Assembly (NCBI GenBank): GCA_021521415.1
Contig: JAIQDT010000295.1
Span: forward strand, 682,001 to 746,000
Reading direction: 5' to 3'
Length of the DNA: 64,000 nucleotides
Origin: Bidens hawaiensis
Lineage: Eukaryota; Streptophyta; Magnoliopsida; Asterales; Asteraceae
A program made the position numbers and the translations under genes. Of the stretch, positions 23,800-36,277 are shown piece by piece. Under the pieces are notes generated by a model, which made no database searches, was not told the DNA's origin, and saw only the letters and a list, made by a program, of their open reading frames with translations. Positions within the stretch are counted from its first letter, which is position 1; the number at the start of each line of letters is the position of its first letter.

Positions 23800-26700
23800 T
23801 GTAACGATTCCGACGAAACCAGGTATACCCTAACCGGTAGACGTTAGTTACGTCATATGTAATGTCGGGTACAAGAGTTACCATGATAATTATACGAGAA
23901 TACATAGTTCATTGTATTGATTGTACGTGAATACATAATTCACCGTATTGAATATGCGATTAAATGATCGATAGTTATTGAAACCCGAATGAATCGAGGG
24001 TTCAATTATAGACGAGATATATGATATTTAGTGATGTTACGAAGTATTAAAGCTTCGGGATGAGTGGATTATAGCACAGAAAAAGGATTTTGATTTAATA
24101 GTACGTCGGTACGTTAAACGAAACCTTTAATACCAAACCGAGCAAGAGACGATCGATCAAGCCGAAAAAGATGCGTAATAACTAATAATATGACGTTTTA
24201 AGTTAATAAATGTCATGGTTTAAGTTTTTAAATCGGTTTTATATAAATTTTATTTTTAAGCCGAAAAACGACCGTTTTAGCCTCGTTTTAAGCCGATTTA
24301 AGTGTTTAACCGAAAAACGAACTGAACCAGATTATCCACGACGTTATCTGGATTACACAATCCAAATGTGTGGCCATGGATGGACTGTGGGTCCCACCCC
24401 ACCCCTTAACCTAGTCCGATCGGACCATATGCCACCAAAACACAATTCATTTTCTTTTTTCTCATTCAACCAAGTCCAAATCCTCTCAACCTTTCAAACC
24501 TTCATACAAAAACCCAAGTCTTTAATCAAGAAACCAAGGTAAAGATCGAGATATAATCATTTTCATAGTTCTTTCTTGAGTTTTCTTTCAAGAAAATGAG
24601 GTTTCAAATGAAAAATGGGTGGAAACCCGAGATGAAACCGATTCTTGTATGATCAAGTGATGTATACAAGTTATACAAGGGATCTTGGTCCAAGAAATAA
24701 GTTAAACGAGTCAAAAACGAATTTTTACGGTTAAATCTTTGTTTTTAGTATCATAACCGTAACCGTGAAAGAAATGGCTTGATCGTGAGTGTAACTTGCT
24801 TGGTATTGTGGTATGTTGTTTGTAGGCTCTGTATTTAGTGGTAGATAAGGCGGAAAGATGAGTTTGTAGCTTGTAGTGGCGGAAAACGAAAGGTATATTC
24901 GGTTTTTGTCGGTGTATGTGTTTTTGGACAGATTGTTGGTCGTTTAGAGTTAGGTCACGAAATTTTACAGAGGTGTTAAACACATGAAAATATGAGTTCT
25001 GTGAATTTTTGGTAATTTTTGGATGAAGGATGAATATTTGGTGAATTTAATGCTCGGTTTTGGCCAAAAATGGTGAAAAATAGTTAAATATCATGAAAAA
25101 TTCTGGAAAATTGTGGATAAGCTTTTCATATCATGTATAAGTCACACACAAAATTTGAGGTCCGTTGGAGAAGTCTAAGTAGGCTTTTCGGTTAAACGAG
25201 TTCTAGGGATTTCTAGCTCGGTTTTAGTAAAAATGGCATTTAAAAGAAGATTTTGGTTTTGGAAAAATTACAGGGGACTATGTGGATGGCAGGGGACATC
25301 CAGGGGAAATTTGGGATTTTTCTAAGATCGTTTGGTATTTACGACATATTTAGTGTTTAAATGGTGTTTAAAAATAGATAAGTAAATTTTAAATATAAGA
25401 ATTAATTCTGGAATTATTTTTATAAAATTCCCCACTGTTAAAAAGTGATTTGTGCAAAATTTCAAGATCCGAGAGTAAACGGATAATTATTTGTGCTAAT
25501 TATCAAACTTTAAAAGTAAAACGCGTAAACCGGTGAAGTTCGCTTAAGCGCTGACTGGTGTACAAAAACCCTAAAAATGAACTATTTTCATATAAGTGAG
25601 CTAAACAAGTAAAAATAAATCATCCGAAAATAATTCGGATGATTTGAGTAATTTTAATCTATTTTAATAGTTTCCGGTACGCCAAAGACGGAAACGGGTC
25701 CCGCGGCCAATCGGGACGTTTAAACCGAGCTATAATTTCACATTTTAAATTAAATTATCAGACAACCACTATTTTCGGGTCGTGTGCGACCAAACTCATT
25801 TTTGAAACATAAAAACGGATAACAGTGCTATGCACGCAAAACGAGAAAAACGACTAATAGTAATTGTGACCTTGGAACTCTAAACGACATCACAATCTGA
25901 GTCCGGAGAAGTGTTTCTGGGTTAACCTTGCCCCCAGAATGGGTACAGTGCTGGGTTGACAGTGTCCCCAGGTGTACCAATTGATAAGATTAAAGATTAT
26001 ATAAACAATAATTGTATAATAATGATCGTAGGGATCATATTACAGATTGGACGAGTTAACTGATATTGATTGTTGTTACCTACTTGCATGTGCTAAGGTG
26101 AGTTTTCACGAGCCCCTTTTACTGAACTGTTTTAAATATTTTCCCGGGGTGGAAAGCATGTTTTTTTTATCAAAGTGTTTAAGTACATGCTGATCGCATG
26201 GAAATGAACGTATTTATAAAATGTTTATTGTACGGGAATCGTACGGTAATGAATTAAGACGGTAATTGTCTGAGTTGCTAACAGTGTAAGGCCCGAAACA
26301 GTGTTCTGGGGTAAACGAGTTCCCAGGGATTATCAAATGTGTTTCTGGGGTAACATAGTTCCCAGAGGTTATTAAATGTGTTTCTGGGGTAACAGAGTTC
26401 CCAGAGGTTATTGGAAGTGTTCTGGGTTAACAGTGTCCCAGAGGTTATTAAATGTGTTCTGGGTTAACAGTGTCCCAGAGGTTATTAAATGTGTTTCTGG
26501 GTTAACAGTGTCCCAGAGGTTATTAAATGTGTTTCTGGGGTAACAGAGTTCCCAGAGGTTATTGGAAGTGTTCTGGGTTAACAGTGTCCCCAGGGGTTAT
26601 TTGATATGTTTCGGGGTTAATAGTGTTTTTCACTTGTGGGCTCAGTATAATTACATCGCTTATTTTTTATTACCATAATGATTTGTTATGGTGTATTTAA

Positions 26701-27021
26701 ATTAGTGAAACTCACCAACTATTCGTAGTTGACCCGTTTTCTCACATGCTTTTCAGGTACAACTAAGATAAAGTGATTGATTACGTGCTAAGTGCTTGAT
26801 GTGTGTAAGGTTTGCGTTCTGGACGTTAGGTTACATTATAACAGATAGAATTATGAATCGTATTGTATGATGTGTGTATCACCTAGACGGTAAAGAAAGA
26901 TGAGACAATGTAATTTTGAAGTATATTAAAGCATTCGGTTTTCTTTATAAACAATGTGGTTGATATCAGAGGTGTCTGTCGCATCCCGTTTACGTTTCCG
27001 CTGCGGTTGCGGGGTGTTACA
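23800..27021 (-). mobile_element. Solo LTR of family S (S3), inverted, in the leader of G1
   Basis: The reverse complement of the 6,368-9,521 LTR, 3,222 bp, with ends TGTAACG and GGTGTTACA. It is flanked by CGAT/CGATT (target duplication of 4-5 bp; one T is shared or lost at the left). It sits between the primer site and the gag of G1. No coding sequence is seen inside. It is longer than S1 partly because of an expanded tandem repeat at 26,296-26,600. Confidence 0.88.
26296..26600. repeat. 36-40 bp tandem repeat inside solo LTR S3
   Basis: About eight units of the form TTCTGGGTTAACAGTG, TCCCAGAGGTTATT, AAATGTG with small variations. The other family copy has only isolated single units (near 6,721-6,785 and 7,360-7,425), so the array expanded in this copy. 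Confidence 0.85.
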
Positions 27022-27141
27022 CGATTAGAGAACGACCCGAGTTTGGGGACTTACCTGTTTTCTTTTTTACTTGCTTATTTGCTTTTATATGTTTTTATTT
27101 TAATTTTAGTTTAGTTAATTTTAGTTTTTATTTATAGTCGT

Positions 27142-28214
27142 ATGCGTCATACCCTCTCACAAGGACCGCCAAAGCTTGAAACGTCTGACAATACCGAGAA
27201 AGTCGAGCCCAAGAGAAAGCGTTCTGTTTCACCGACAGGTTTTGATTATTCTTCTTCTTCTGTTCCTTCCGCATCTTTTAGGGATAGGAACATGGGTGAC
27301 CGACCGCCGAGGAGAGTAGTAGCTGACTATGGTAAGCCGAAAACGAATCCTCATTCAAGCATCACTTTACCGAACGGTGCCGCCGCTGGCAACTGGTCCA
27401 TTCCTTCCCACGTCATGCAACTCATTAAAACCACACTCCAATTCGAAGGGCTACAGAGCGAAGATCCTTCAAACCACATCGACATGTTCGTTCAAATCTG
27501 TGAAACTTTAAATATCGGCAACATAAACGATGAAGCCATCTATCTCCACCTTTTTCCCTTCTCACTTTCCGGAAAAGCGTACAAATGGCTGGATCTATCA
27601 CCACTTGGGCGGGCCTTCAAGAGAAAATCATGACCAAATTCTTTCCGCCATCTAAATCCGCTCGACTCCGTGAGGAGATTTGTTCTTTCCGCATGAGGTC
27701 CATTGAGTCTTTCGGGGATGTTTGGGAAAGATTCAAGGACCTCCTTCTTAGTAGTCCTCACCACGGTTTAGACAAGTGGATTCTCATCGAGAAATTCTAC
27801 AATGTAGCCACACAACACATGAGAGAAATGTTGAACCAGACTGCTATTGGGAACCTCCTTAAGAACAAAGATCTAGATGAGTGTGTCGTCCTTTTTGATG
27901 ATCTTGCAGCGAGCTACGATGGGTACGGAGTTAGAAATTCTTCCACGTCATTGAGAGGAGTACTTCAGGTCGATTCGAGCACTAGCATGCAGGCACAGAT
28001 TGATGTTTTAAGCAAAATCGTTAGAGATCTTACCGTTAAGAGCGCCGCAAAGTGTGAGGTTTGCCTAGGGGGTCACGACACCATTGACTGTCCTGTTAAG
28101 CCAGATAGCAATCAGGAGGAGGTTGACTTCGTTAACAACCCCTTGAGATATCAAAACCACGCCCTCGGCGGGAACACCGGCTGGAGAAATCAAAATAACT
28201 ATCGAGGGGGATAA
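27142..28214 (+). pseudogene. Gypsy (Athila-type) gag, element G1
   Basis: Starts MRHTLSQGPPK and runs to about 27,600 (FVQICETLNIGN, LFPFSLSGKAYKWLD), then a frameshift near 27,585-27,633 moves it to the frame with SITTWAGLQEKIMTKFFPPS and FGDVWERFKDLL. This is the Retrotrans_gag-type fold of gypsy elements, which forms the particle coat. A degenerate zinc-knuckle region CEVCLGGHDTIDC lies near 28,055, followed by the Asn-rich GWRNQNNYRGG and a stop at about 28,212. The start was chosen as the first ATG after the leader. Confidence 0.9.
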
Positions 28215-29388
28215 GCCACTGGCCTACCAAGCCCAATACCAAAACCAGCGTCTAGAGAATTTATCCAGGCAAGGGAGTTCAGATCAGGAGAGTTCGGAAC
28301 AAGTGGGGAGAGAAGATAAGAAAGCCTCACTGGAGGAGATGATGGTTGAGCTGTTGAAGCGAGATGAAAGAAACCGAGTGACAAATGAGGCGAAATTTCC
28401 GGAACAGGGTGCTATGTTGAAGAACCAGGCCACATCTCTAGCTAATATTGAGCATCACGTCGGAGAGATTGCCATCCAGTTATCCGAGAAAGCACCAGGT
28501 TCACTACCAAGTAATACTGAGAAAAATCCCAGAGGGGTCGCCAAAGCAGTGACTACTAGAAGTGGGGCAAGAAGAGAAAGAGAGGCTAATCCTTCAAGAG
28601 TTGTCACAACTGCGGTTGATGAAGGAGATCAGGTGGACGAGGAGATCCAGATGGAGCCTCCTCCGGCCGAGGCACACCAGCAGACTTTTCCGGCGAGTAC
28701 GAAGCCGGCCGATAAACCTTCATCTTCATCTAACACACCTCTGAGAGTCTACAAACCCAAATTCCCTTATCCTGGCAGACTCCGATCGGACAGAGACGAG
28801 GAGCAAAACTTCAAGTTCCTTGAACTTCTCAAGCTGCTTCACCTGAACATTCCTTTCCTTGAGGCACTTACTCAAAGGCCCAAGTATGCCAAATTCCTCA
28901 AGGACATTCTGTCCGATAAGGAGAAGCTAGCTGAGGTCTCTTCTATTCCATTGATTTCTGGGTGTTCTGCAGTATTGTAGAGCAAGTTGCCTAAAAGGAT
29001 GGCCGATCCTGGGAGTTTTACAACTCCCTGCATCTTAGGCGACGATACACTTCGACATGCTTTGGCCGACCTTGGGGCTAGCATCAATCTCATGCCGTAT
29101 TTTGTGTTTAGTAAGTTGGGTCTTGGCGAACCGAGGCCAACCCGAATGAGTATCCAACTTGCTGATCGTTCCATGAAATACCCGCAAGGGGTGGTCGAGA
29201 ACATGCTTGTTCGTATTGACAAGTTCATCTTCCTGGAGGATTTTGTCAATCTTGATATGAATGAGGATGATAGTGTCCCGCTAATTTTAGGCCGACCATT
29301 CCTTGCCACCGCACAGGCGTTGATCGACGTCCGTGAGGGCAAATTAATTCTGAAAGTTGTGGATGATAACGTCACCTTTGACGTATGA
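28215..29388 (+). pseudogene. Gag C-terminal linker and aspartic protease, element G1
   Basis: One frame with a TAG at about 28,978-28,980. The first part is a linker with ASLEEMMVELLKRDERN, AIQLSEKAPGSLPSN and a proline-rich stretch. The second part is the retropepsin-like protease: MADPGSFTTPC, then ALADLGASINLMPY (active-site D-L-G-A in the plant gypsy form) near 29,065 and PLILGRPFLATAQALIDV near 29,280. It cuts the element polyprotein. It is truncated by a TGA at 29,386-29,388. Confidence 0.9.
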
Positions 29389-30490
29389 CAATCACTTAAG
29401 CACCCCAAGTCGGCGGACGACTCCTTGTATTTCGTTGACACCATCGTATCACATGTGCGGGAGTTTTTCATTGACATATGTGGAGGACCTACCTTGGAGC
29501 CACAGATTCTTGATAGGGATATTTAAGAGGTCGAGATGGTTGCCATGACCACTCAACCATTGATGGATGACACAGTGTCACCGCCCTTAGATTAAGAGTC
29601 AGCTGTTGAGATCGTGTGAGACGATCTGAGAGACCGACCTTCGGTTGAGAGCCCTCCTCCTTTCTTAGAACTTAAGGATCTACCCGATCATCGGAAGTAT
29701 GCTTTTCTGGACGTGGAGAGGAAGCTACCCATCATCATCGCGTCTGCCTTGACGGAGGTCGAGAGGTTGAATTTGTTGAAGGTGCTGAAAGCGTATAAGG
29801 AGGCGATATCGTGGAAGATTTACAACATTAAAAGGATTAATCCCTCATTCTGCACCCATAAAATCCTCTTGGAGGATAATTTCAAATCCGTCGTTCAGCC
29901 TCAACGGAGGCTTAATCCGAAAATGATAGAGGTCGTTAAGAAAGAAATCATTAAACTCCTTGATGCGGGAATCATTTTTCCAATCTCTGATAGCACCTGG
30001 GTGAGTCCAGTTCAAGTGGTTCCGAAGAAGGGTGGCATGACTTTCGTCACCAATGAACGGAACGAGCTTTATCCGATTAGGACTATGACCGGTTGGAGAG
30101 TCTGCATCGACTACCGCAGACTGAACGATTCCACTAGGTAAGACCACTTTCCTCTGCCCTTCATTGATCAGATGCTAGAGCGTTTGGCAGGTCAGCAGTA
30201 CTACTATTTTCTGGATGGTTTCTCCAGAAATTTCCAAATCCCGATCTCTCCCGATGATCAGGAGAAAACCACATTCACCTGCCCCTATGGCACGTTTGCT
30301 AATAAACGCATGCCCTTTGGACTCTGTAACGCTCCAGCTACTTTCCAGCGATGTATGGTGGAGATATTTCATGACACGATCGAGGATTACATGGAGGTCT
30401 TCATGGACGATTTTTCTGTTTTCAGGAATTCTTTTGATCTTTTTCTCTCCAACCTAGATAGGATGATGGCTCGTGCATCGACACTAACCT
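29389..30490 (+). pseudogene. Gypsy reverse transcriptase, N-terminal and palm region, element G1
   Basis: Same frame as the protease but with several stops (near 29,386, 29,524, 29,593, 29,617 and 30,139). Recognisable blocks: FCTHKILLEDNFKSVVQPQR, KEIIKLLDAGIIFPISDS, WVSPVQVVPKKGGM, WRVCIDYRRLND, TFTCPYGTFANKRMPFGLCN and the catalytic EVFMDDFSVF near 30,400 (F-M-D-D in place of Y-x-D-D, common in this lineage). The frame shifts near 30,480. Confidence 0.92.
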
Positions 30491-30518
30491 AGTTCTCAAC
30501 TGGGAGAAGTGTCACTTC

Positions 30519-31836
30519 ATGGTACGCGTGGGCATCGTTCTAGGACATAGGATCTCGAGTGCGGGGATCGAGGTCGATAAGGCTAAAATTGAAACCATTT
30601 ATAATATTCCCCCGCCCACTTCTGTGAGATCCTTCTGTAGCTTCTTAGGTCATGCAGGTTTCTATCGCCGGTTCATTAAAGATTTCTCGAAAATTGCAAG
30701 ACCGATGACCAAGCTACTAGAGAGAGACACTCCATTTGCCTTATCTGAACAGTGTATCGAGGCGTTTTATCTTCTAAAAGACAAACTCGTTAACACCTCG
30801 ATCATGATTGCTCCCGACTGGTCTATGCCATTCGAATTGACCTGTGACGCGAGCGACTATGCCGTTTGAGCAGTGCTTGGACAGTGGAATGAGAAGCACT
30901 TTCACCCGATCTACTATGCTATTCAAACCCAAAATACTGCTCAGGAGAATTACACCACCACCGAGAAAGAGTTGTTAGTTGTGGTGTTTGCATTTGATAA
31001 GTTTAGGTCATATCTTGTTTTGTCCAAAACAGTCGTCTACACGGATCATGCTTCCATACGTTATCTTTTCAACAAGCAGGACGCTAAGCCTCATCTTATA
31101 CTATGGATCCTGCTGCTTCAAGAGTTTGATATTGAAATCCGAGATAAAAAGGGGGTCGGGAATGTAGCGGCCGATCACTTGTCACGTCTTGGGAGAGACA
31201 AGAATGGAGAAGCTAGGGTCATCATCAATGACCATTTCCCGATAGAGAATCTTATGTTTGTCAGAGCCCAGGATGACGGCTACCCGTGGTTTACCGATAT
31301 AGCGAACTTCCTTGTCGATGGTTCCCTCCCTTGGGGGATGTCTCACCAGCAAAAGAAGAAATTCTTTGCCGACGTAAAGTTCTACATCTGGGACGACCTG
31401 TTTCTTTTTCGTATAGGTGTTGATCAGCTGGTGAGGAGATGTGTAGATGTTGAAGAGAGGTGGCGGATTTTGAGCCACTGTCATGAGGGACTGAAAGAAG
31501 GTCACCATGGTGCTGTTCTTACTACTAAGAAGGTCTTTGATTCAGGATTTTATTGGCCTTCGATTTTCAAAGATGCTCATGCATTCGTTAAAAGTTGTGA
31601 CCGATGCTAGTGTGTCGGTAACATCTTATCCCAAAATGAGATGCCCCAAAATGCTATTCAGGTTTGCGAGGTTTTTGACATTTGGGATATTGATTTTATG
31701 GGCCCGAACCCGTCTTCTAGAGGGAAGAAGTACATACTTGTGGCAGTTGATTACGTCTCCAAGTGTGCCGAGGCCAGCTCCTTGCCCACTAACGACGCCC
31801 GAGTTGTAGTGAGATTTCTGAAAAATATTTTCTCTC
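30519..31836 (+). pseudogene. Gypsy RT thumb, RNase H and first half of integrase, element G1
   Basis: Frame with stops at about 30,868 and 31,608. Blocks: GHRISSAGIEVDKAKIE, FLGHAGFYRRFIKDFSKIA, then RNase H ([43 protein letters not shown]), [10 protein letters not shown], then integrase with an H-H-C-C zinc region ([12 protein letters not shown] near 31,480 and CDRC near 31,600) and the first catalytic Asp in WDIDFMGP near 31,690. Coding stops exactly at the CTC where a CACTA end begins. The remaining catalytic Asp and Glu are in the inverted segment 37,992-38,776. Confidence 0.92.
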
Positions 31837-34157
31837 CACTACGTGAAAATTGACCTTCGGCCACACGAAAAAAGTGTGGCCGTAGGCCTTTAGCCACACC
31901 CATTTGGTTCATGTCATATGTGGCCAAAGGTCGCGACACCGTGGGTATGATATGGCCACATACAGTTTTTAGTAGCCTTATGTGGTAATAAATGTGGCTA
32001 AAGGGTACAGGCATTAGTTGCTGGCCATCAAGAATCCTCTCCAATAAGTGTGGCTAAACCGTAGAAAATGGCCACATGACTATTTACTATGAGTGACCAT
32101 TACACGTATACAGCCACATGAATTCATGTTTCAGCCACATGAATTTTATAATAATGTGGCCAATAGGGTTGTGTTAAGCTTGCATTGTGACCCATACCGT
32201 GTGGATATAGCAAAGAAATGGCCACTTAAATTAAAAATAGAGTGGCTAATTATATCATACAGACACTAGAAATTACGTTAAAAGTGGCTAAAAATGTTTG
32301 CTTGCCACCCAAACACTCCTTTGTAGATTATAGTGTGGCTATTGTCTTACCGTTTGTCACACATAATGCTTTTTGTAATTTAAAGTGTGGCTATAGTCAA
32401 ACTTTTCGTCACACATAGTAAGGTATTGTGTGGCTAATCATATCATATAGACACGGGAGGTTATTGTCAATGTGGCCAAAAATGTGAACTTGCCAGTCAA
32501 ACACTCTTTTGTAGTTTGTGGTGTGGCCATTGTCTTATCGTTTGTCACACATAATGCTTTTGTAATATAAAGTGTGGCTATTATCATACTTTTGATCACA
32601 CATAGATAAATGTGGCTATTTCATAAGTTTAACAAACACAATAACATAAATTCAAAACAAGTTCAAAATATTTGAAACTACAACTAATTACTACCGACCT
32701 CAAACTTTCTCATAAACTAATCAAATTGTTTTTGCCTCCTTTCTTCGTTTTCCTTAAGTTTGTTCCATTTATTCCATTCGTTGCGCTCGTTCTTCCAACT
32801 CGTTTCTTGACTTCTTTTCATCTTTTTCCATTTCGGCTCTAACTTTTTGAACCTAAAATTGTTAAAATATTAGCATCATAACTAGTAAAGGGTTAAGGTG
32901 AGGCGAAACCTCAAAGCACGACGACTATCACGCACAATCACATTAGATATAATGTATACACAAACAAAAACTTGAATCGACGACTTGTTAGTGAAAATAA
33001 TCAATGTCAACTGTACTAAAAATTTCTAACATGTATTCACACATCGTATCATGGCAAATCAACCAAACATACATCATACAACTTAACTTATGATCACTTA
33101 GTTCACGAGACAGATTATAGCATATACAAACTGATTTTATTCACTAAGACAAGATTAAGTATAAATTCTACAAAATTTACCACAGTAGAATATATGAATT
33201 AGGTTTCTCAAAAAAAATTTATAATATTTTTCTCATACATACAAAACTCACAATAATTCAACCATTAAAGATATGTACCAACAGTTTAGCAGATTGCACA
33301 ACAAACACTTGTATAATGGTTCTATCGACTCATTAATCTAAATTGCGCAAGACCAATTGGGTTGTCTTCAAAACACATAATACTAACTTTCAGAACTGGA
33401 AACAACCCGTTTGGTTTTTTCAATAGGGAGTTATGGTGTCGGAAAGACAGGCCAAAATATAACTCCCCAAATCAGCTTTGACCATTGTTTTTGTAAAATC
33501 ATAAAAACTATTCAAAACATGTCCAAAAATTACAAACTTTATCTCTCTAGAAACTAGACACATAGTTCTATACCCTAGAATCAAAAATCGTTCAGTAATC
33601 ATCATTTAACATCAAGTTACATACCAATAAATAAACAAAAACGAATCTGTCAGCAAACTGTTGTCATCAAACAAGTGAAATACATACCTTTTTAGCGATG
33701 AAAGAAGATGTACTAAGCTTCAATTACAAGAAATAACACTTAAAATTGAAAATCCTCAAACTTGGTTCTTAGGGTTCTTCACACTCAACACGAATCCGGC
33801 AAAAAACGAGATAGAATTGATGAAAACCGACACCACACGTGAATTCCTCTCGCAAAAATAATTAGATTAGAGCCCGGAATCAAAGGATTTAGTTAAGAAT
33901 TGAGTGAGTTAGAGAATTAATGATTGAGGATTATGGTGGGTGTAAAGAGATGAAGAAGAAGAATAATAAGAAGGAATGAAGAGAAAAAAAAAGGTAGGTT
34001 AAATATGTGGTCAAATTAAATTTAAGAATAGGAGGGTAATTCAAAAATTTTTAAATAAAAGAGGGGGTTGAATTTAATTTGAAATTTTGTGGGAAGTGAA
34101 ATTAATATGAACTAAATATGAATTTAATTTATTTTTAATAATTAAAATAAAGAGTTG

Positions 34158-34199
<42 letters not shown>

Positions 34200-34200
34200 A
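31837..34200 (+). mobile_element. CACTA transposon, left-end segment (non-coding)
   Basis: Starts CACTACGTGAAAATTG directly after CTC (31,834-31,836). The first 0.8 kb holds dozens of TGTGGCTA/TAGCCACA and TGTGGCCA motifs in both orientations, the kind of subterminal repeat that CACTA transposases bind. Farther in, 32,990-33,660 matches the reverse complement of 39,960-40,690 at roughly 80 percent by eye. No transposase is visible, so it is non-autonomous. The inner limit near 34,200 is set by the start of simple and tandem repeats and is approximate. Confidence 0.8.
34161..34196. repeat. (GT)n microsatellite
   Basis: Eighteen GT units in an unbroken run. Confidence 0.95.
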
Positions 34201-34261
34201 CAACTAATTAAAACTTATATAATATAAGAAAATTGTATTTTAAATATAAAAACATATAAAA

Positions 34262-35760
34262 TAAATACAAGTGATATTTATAGTTGCTCTAATAGAGTTG
34301 TATAAGAGTGTAGTAATCAGTGTTAACGCCCAATAAACCATACTTTCATTAGTGGGTCATACTAGTTCTTGTTCGGTGTTAGTGTCCCATTATAACATCT
34401 ATCATGTCACAATTGCTCTAAAAGAGTTGTATAGGACTGTCATTAGTCATGGTTAGGTGTTAACGCCTGAAACACACCATACTTTCGTCAATAGACCTTA
34501 TTTGGCCTCGATTTGTGTCAATGGCCCAACATGTTATACATTCATCAATGGGCCTTGATTGGTATTAGTGGTCATTATAGCATTTATCATGTCCCCGTTG
34601 CTACAAGAGGGTTGTATATGAGTGTAGTGAGCCATAGGCATGTGTCAACGCCCGATAACATGTCATAGTTTTATTAATGGGCTATATTGGGCCTTGATTG
34701 TTTTTAATGGCCAATATCGTCTCTATCATGTCATAGTTACGTTAACAGGTTTTATAGGAGTGTAGTGAGTCATAGTTGGTCGTCATACTTTGCATTAATG
34801 GGCCGTCTTGGGCCTTGATTGTTGTTAGTGACCCATTGTAGTCTCTATCATATCATAGTTGCTTTAAAAGGGTTGAATATGAGTTTAGTGAGTCATGGTT
34901 TGGTTACGCCCGATAATATGTCATACTTTCGTCAATGGGCCTTATTGGACCTTGATTGTTGTTAATGACCAGTATGGGTCTATCATGTCATAGTTACGTT
35001 AACAGGTTGTATAGGAGTGTAGTGAGTCATAGTTGGTCTCATCAAATGGCGTTGATAGGTATTAGTGGCCTATTATATCATCAATCATGTCATATTCGCT
35101 ACAAGGAGGTTGTATATGAGTGTAGTGAGCCATAGTGATGTGTCAACGCCCAATAACATGTTATACATTTATTAATGGAACATATTGGGCCTTGATTGTT
35201 GTTAATGGCCCAATATATCTATATCATGTAATAGTTAATTTAACAGGTTGTATAGGAGTGTAGTGACTCATAGTTGGTGTTAACACCCAGTAGCATGTTA
35301 TACTTTGCATTAATGGGCCGTCTTGGGCCTTGATTGTTGTTAGTGACTCATTGTAGTCTCTATCATATAATAGTTGCTCTAAAGGGTTGAATATGAGTTT
35401 AGTGAGTCTTAGTTTGGTTAAAGCCCAATAATATGTCATACTTTCGTCAATGGGCCTTATTGGACCTTAACTGGTGTTTGTGGCCCATTATAGTCGTTAT
35501 CACATCATAGTTGCTCTAAGAAGGTTATATAGGAATGTCATTAGTCATAATTAGATGTTAATGGCGGATAACATATGATACTTTCATCAATAGGTCTTAT
35601 TGGGCCTTGTTGGTGTTAGTGGCCCATTATAGCCTTTTTCATAGTCACTTTAATGGGCCATATTAGTGCTTGTAATCTCTTAGTGGCCTATTATGGCATG
35701 TGATATGTAACATTAGATATTTAAGGGTTATATCGTGTTATAGGGAGTCATATTAGACCA
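34262..35760. repeat. Diverged tandem array, units about 120-140 bp
   Basis: Roughly eleven degenerate units, each containing GTTGCTCTAAAAGGGTTG or GTTACGTTAACAGG, then GAGTGTAGTGAGTCATAG, an AACGCCC block, TCATACTTTCGTCAATGGG, CTTGATTGTTGTTAGTGG and CTATCATGTCATAG. No ORF of interest. It lies between the CACTA left segment and the inverted LTR fragment, so it marks one inversion breakpoint. I do not recognise its origin. Confidence 0.75.
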
Positions 35761-35773
35761 TAATAGACAAATA

Positions 35774-36259
35774 CTCTTGAATGTTTAAGAATATAAACTA
35801 AAGAATAACAAACCAGGGATTCTTCAATGTTTGCTGCCCCTTTAATACTTTCAATATTATAATACTTTTTATACATAGCCACCAAAATAATTTTGAACCA
35901 AACTAATAATTGCAGCTCCTTCCCAGCCGTTCCCCACTGTGCGCTGACTTTTGTCTCCAAAAATATATTATTCTTTTTCTTTTTGCCACCCCCCCCCCCC
36001 CTTTCTGCCGTAAGCTACAATTATTATTGGAGGTTAGGGTTTTTTTTATTTTTATTTGTGTTATTATATAATAGATTCATGCAAGACTTCACATAAATGG
36101 GCTTTTGGGTCGGGCTTTAACTTGGTTCTTCAAACATCGATCATATATTACTATGTAAAATTATGCTAAGACAAGTTAAAAACATTAAATATTAGATATA
36201 AAAGCAACTAAAACAATGATAAATGGTGCGGAAAAACAAGTGTGTTTTACAACACATCA
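35774..36259 (-). mobile_element. Inverted 5' portion of the 3' LTR of G1
   Basis: Reverse complement of the first third of the 22,111-23,759 LTR, starting TGATGTGTTG at 36,259 on the minus strand and ending abruptly near 35,774 at sequence matching 22,687. The rest of this LTR is at 41,565-42,141 in the opposite orientation. Confidence 0.9.
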
Positions 36260-36277
36260 AACATCCCCACACTTAAG
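36260..36277 (-). other. Polypurine tract of G1 (inverted segment)
   Basis: CTTAAGTGTGGGGATGTT on the minus strand, immediately before the LTR start. Confidence 0.8.

Noticed and set aside
24210..24983. Open frames of 90-110 codons on both strands inside solo LTR S3
   Set aside because: The sequence is LTR repeat; the equivalent positions in S1 and S2 do not keep the frames open, so they are chance ORFs.
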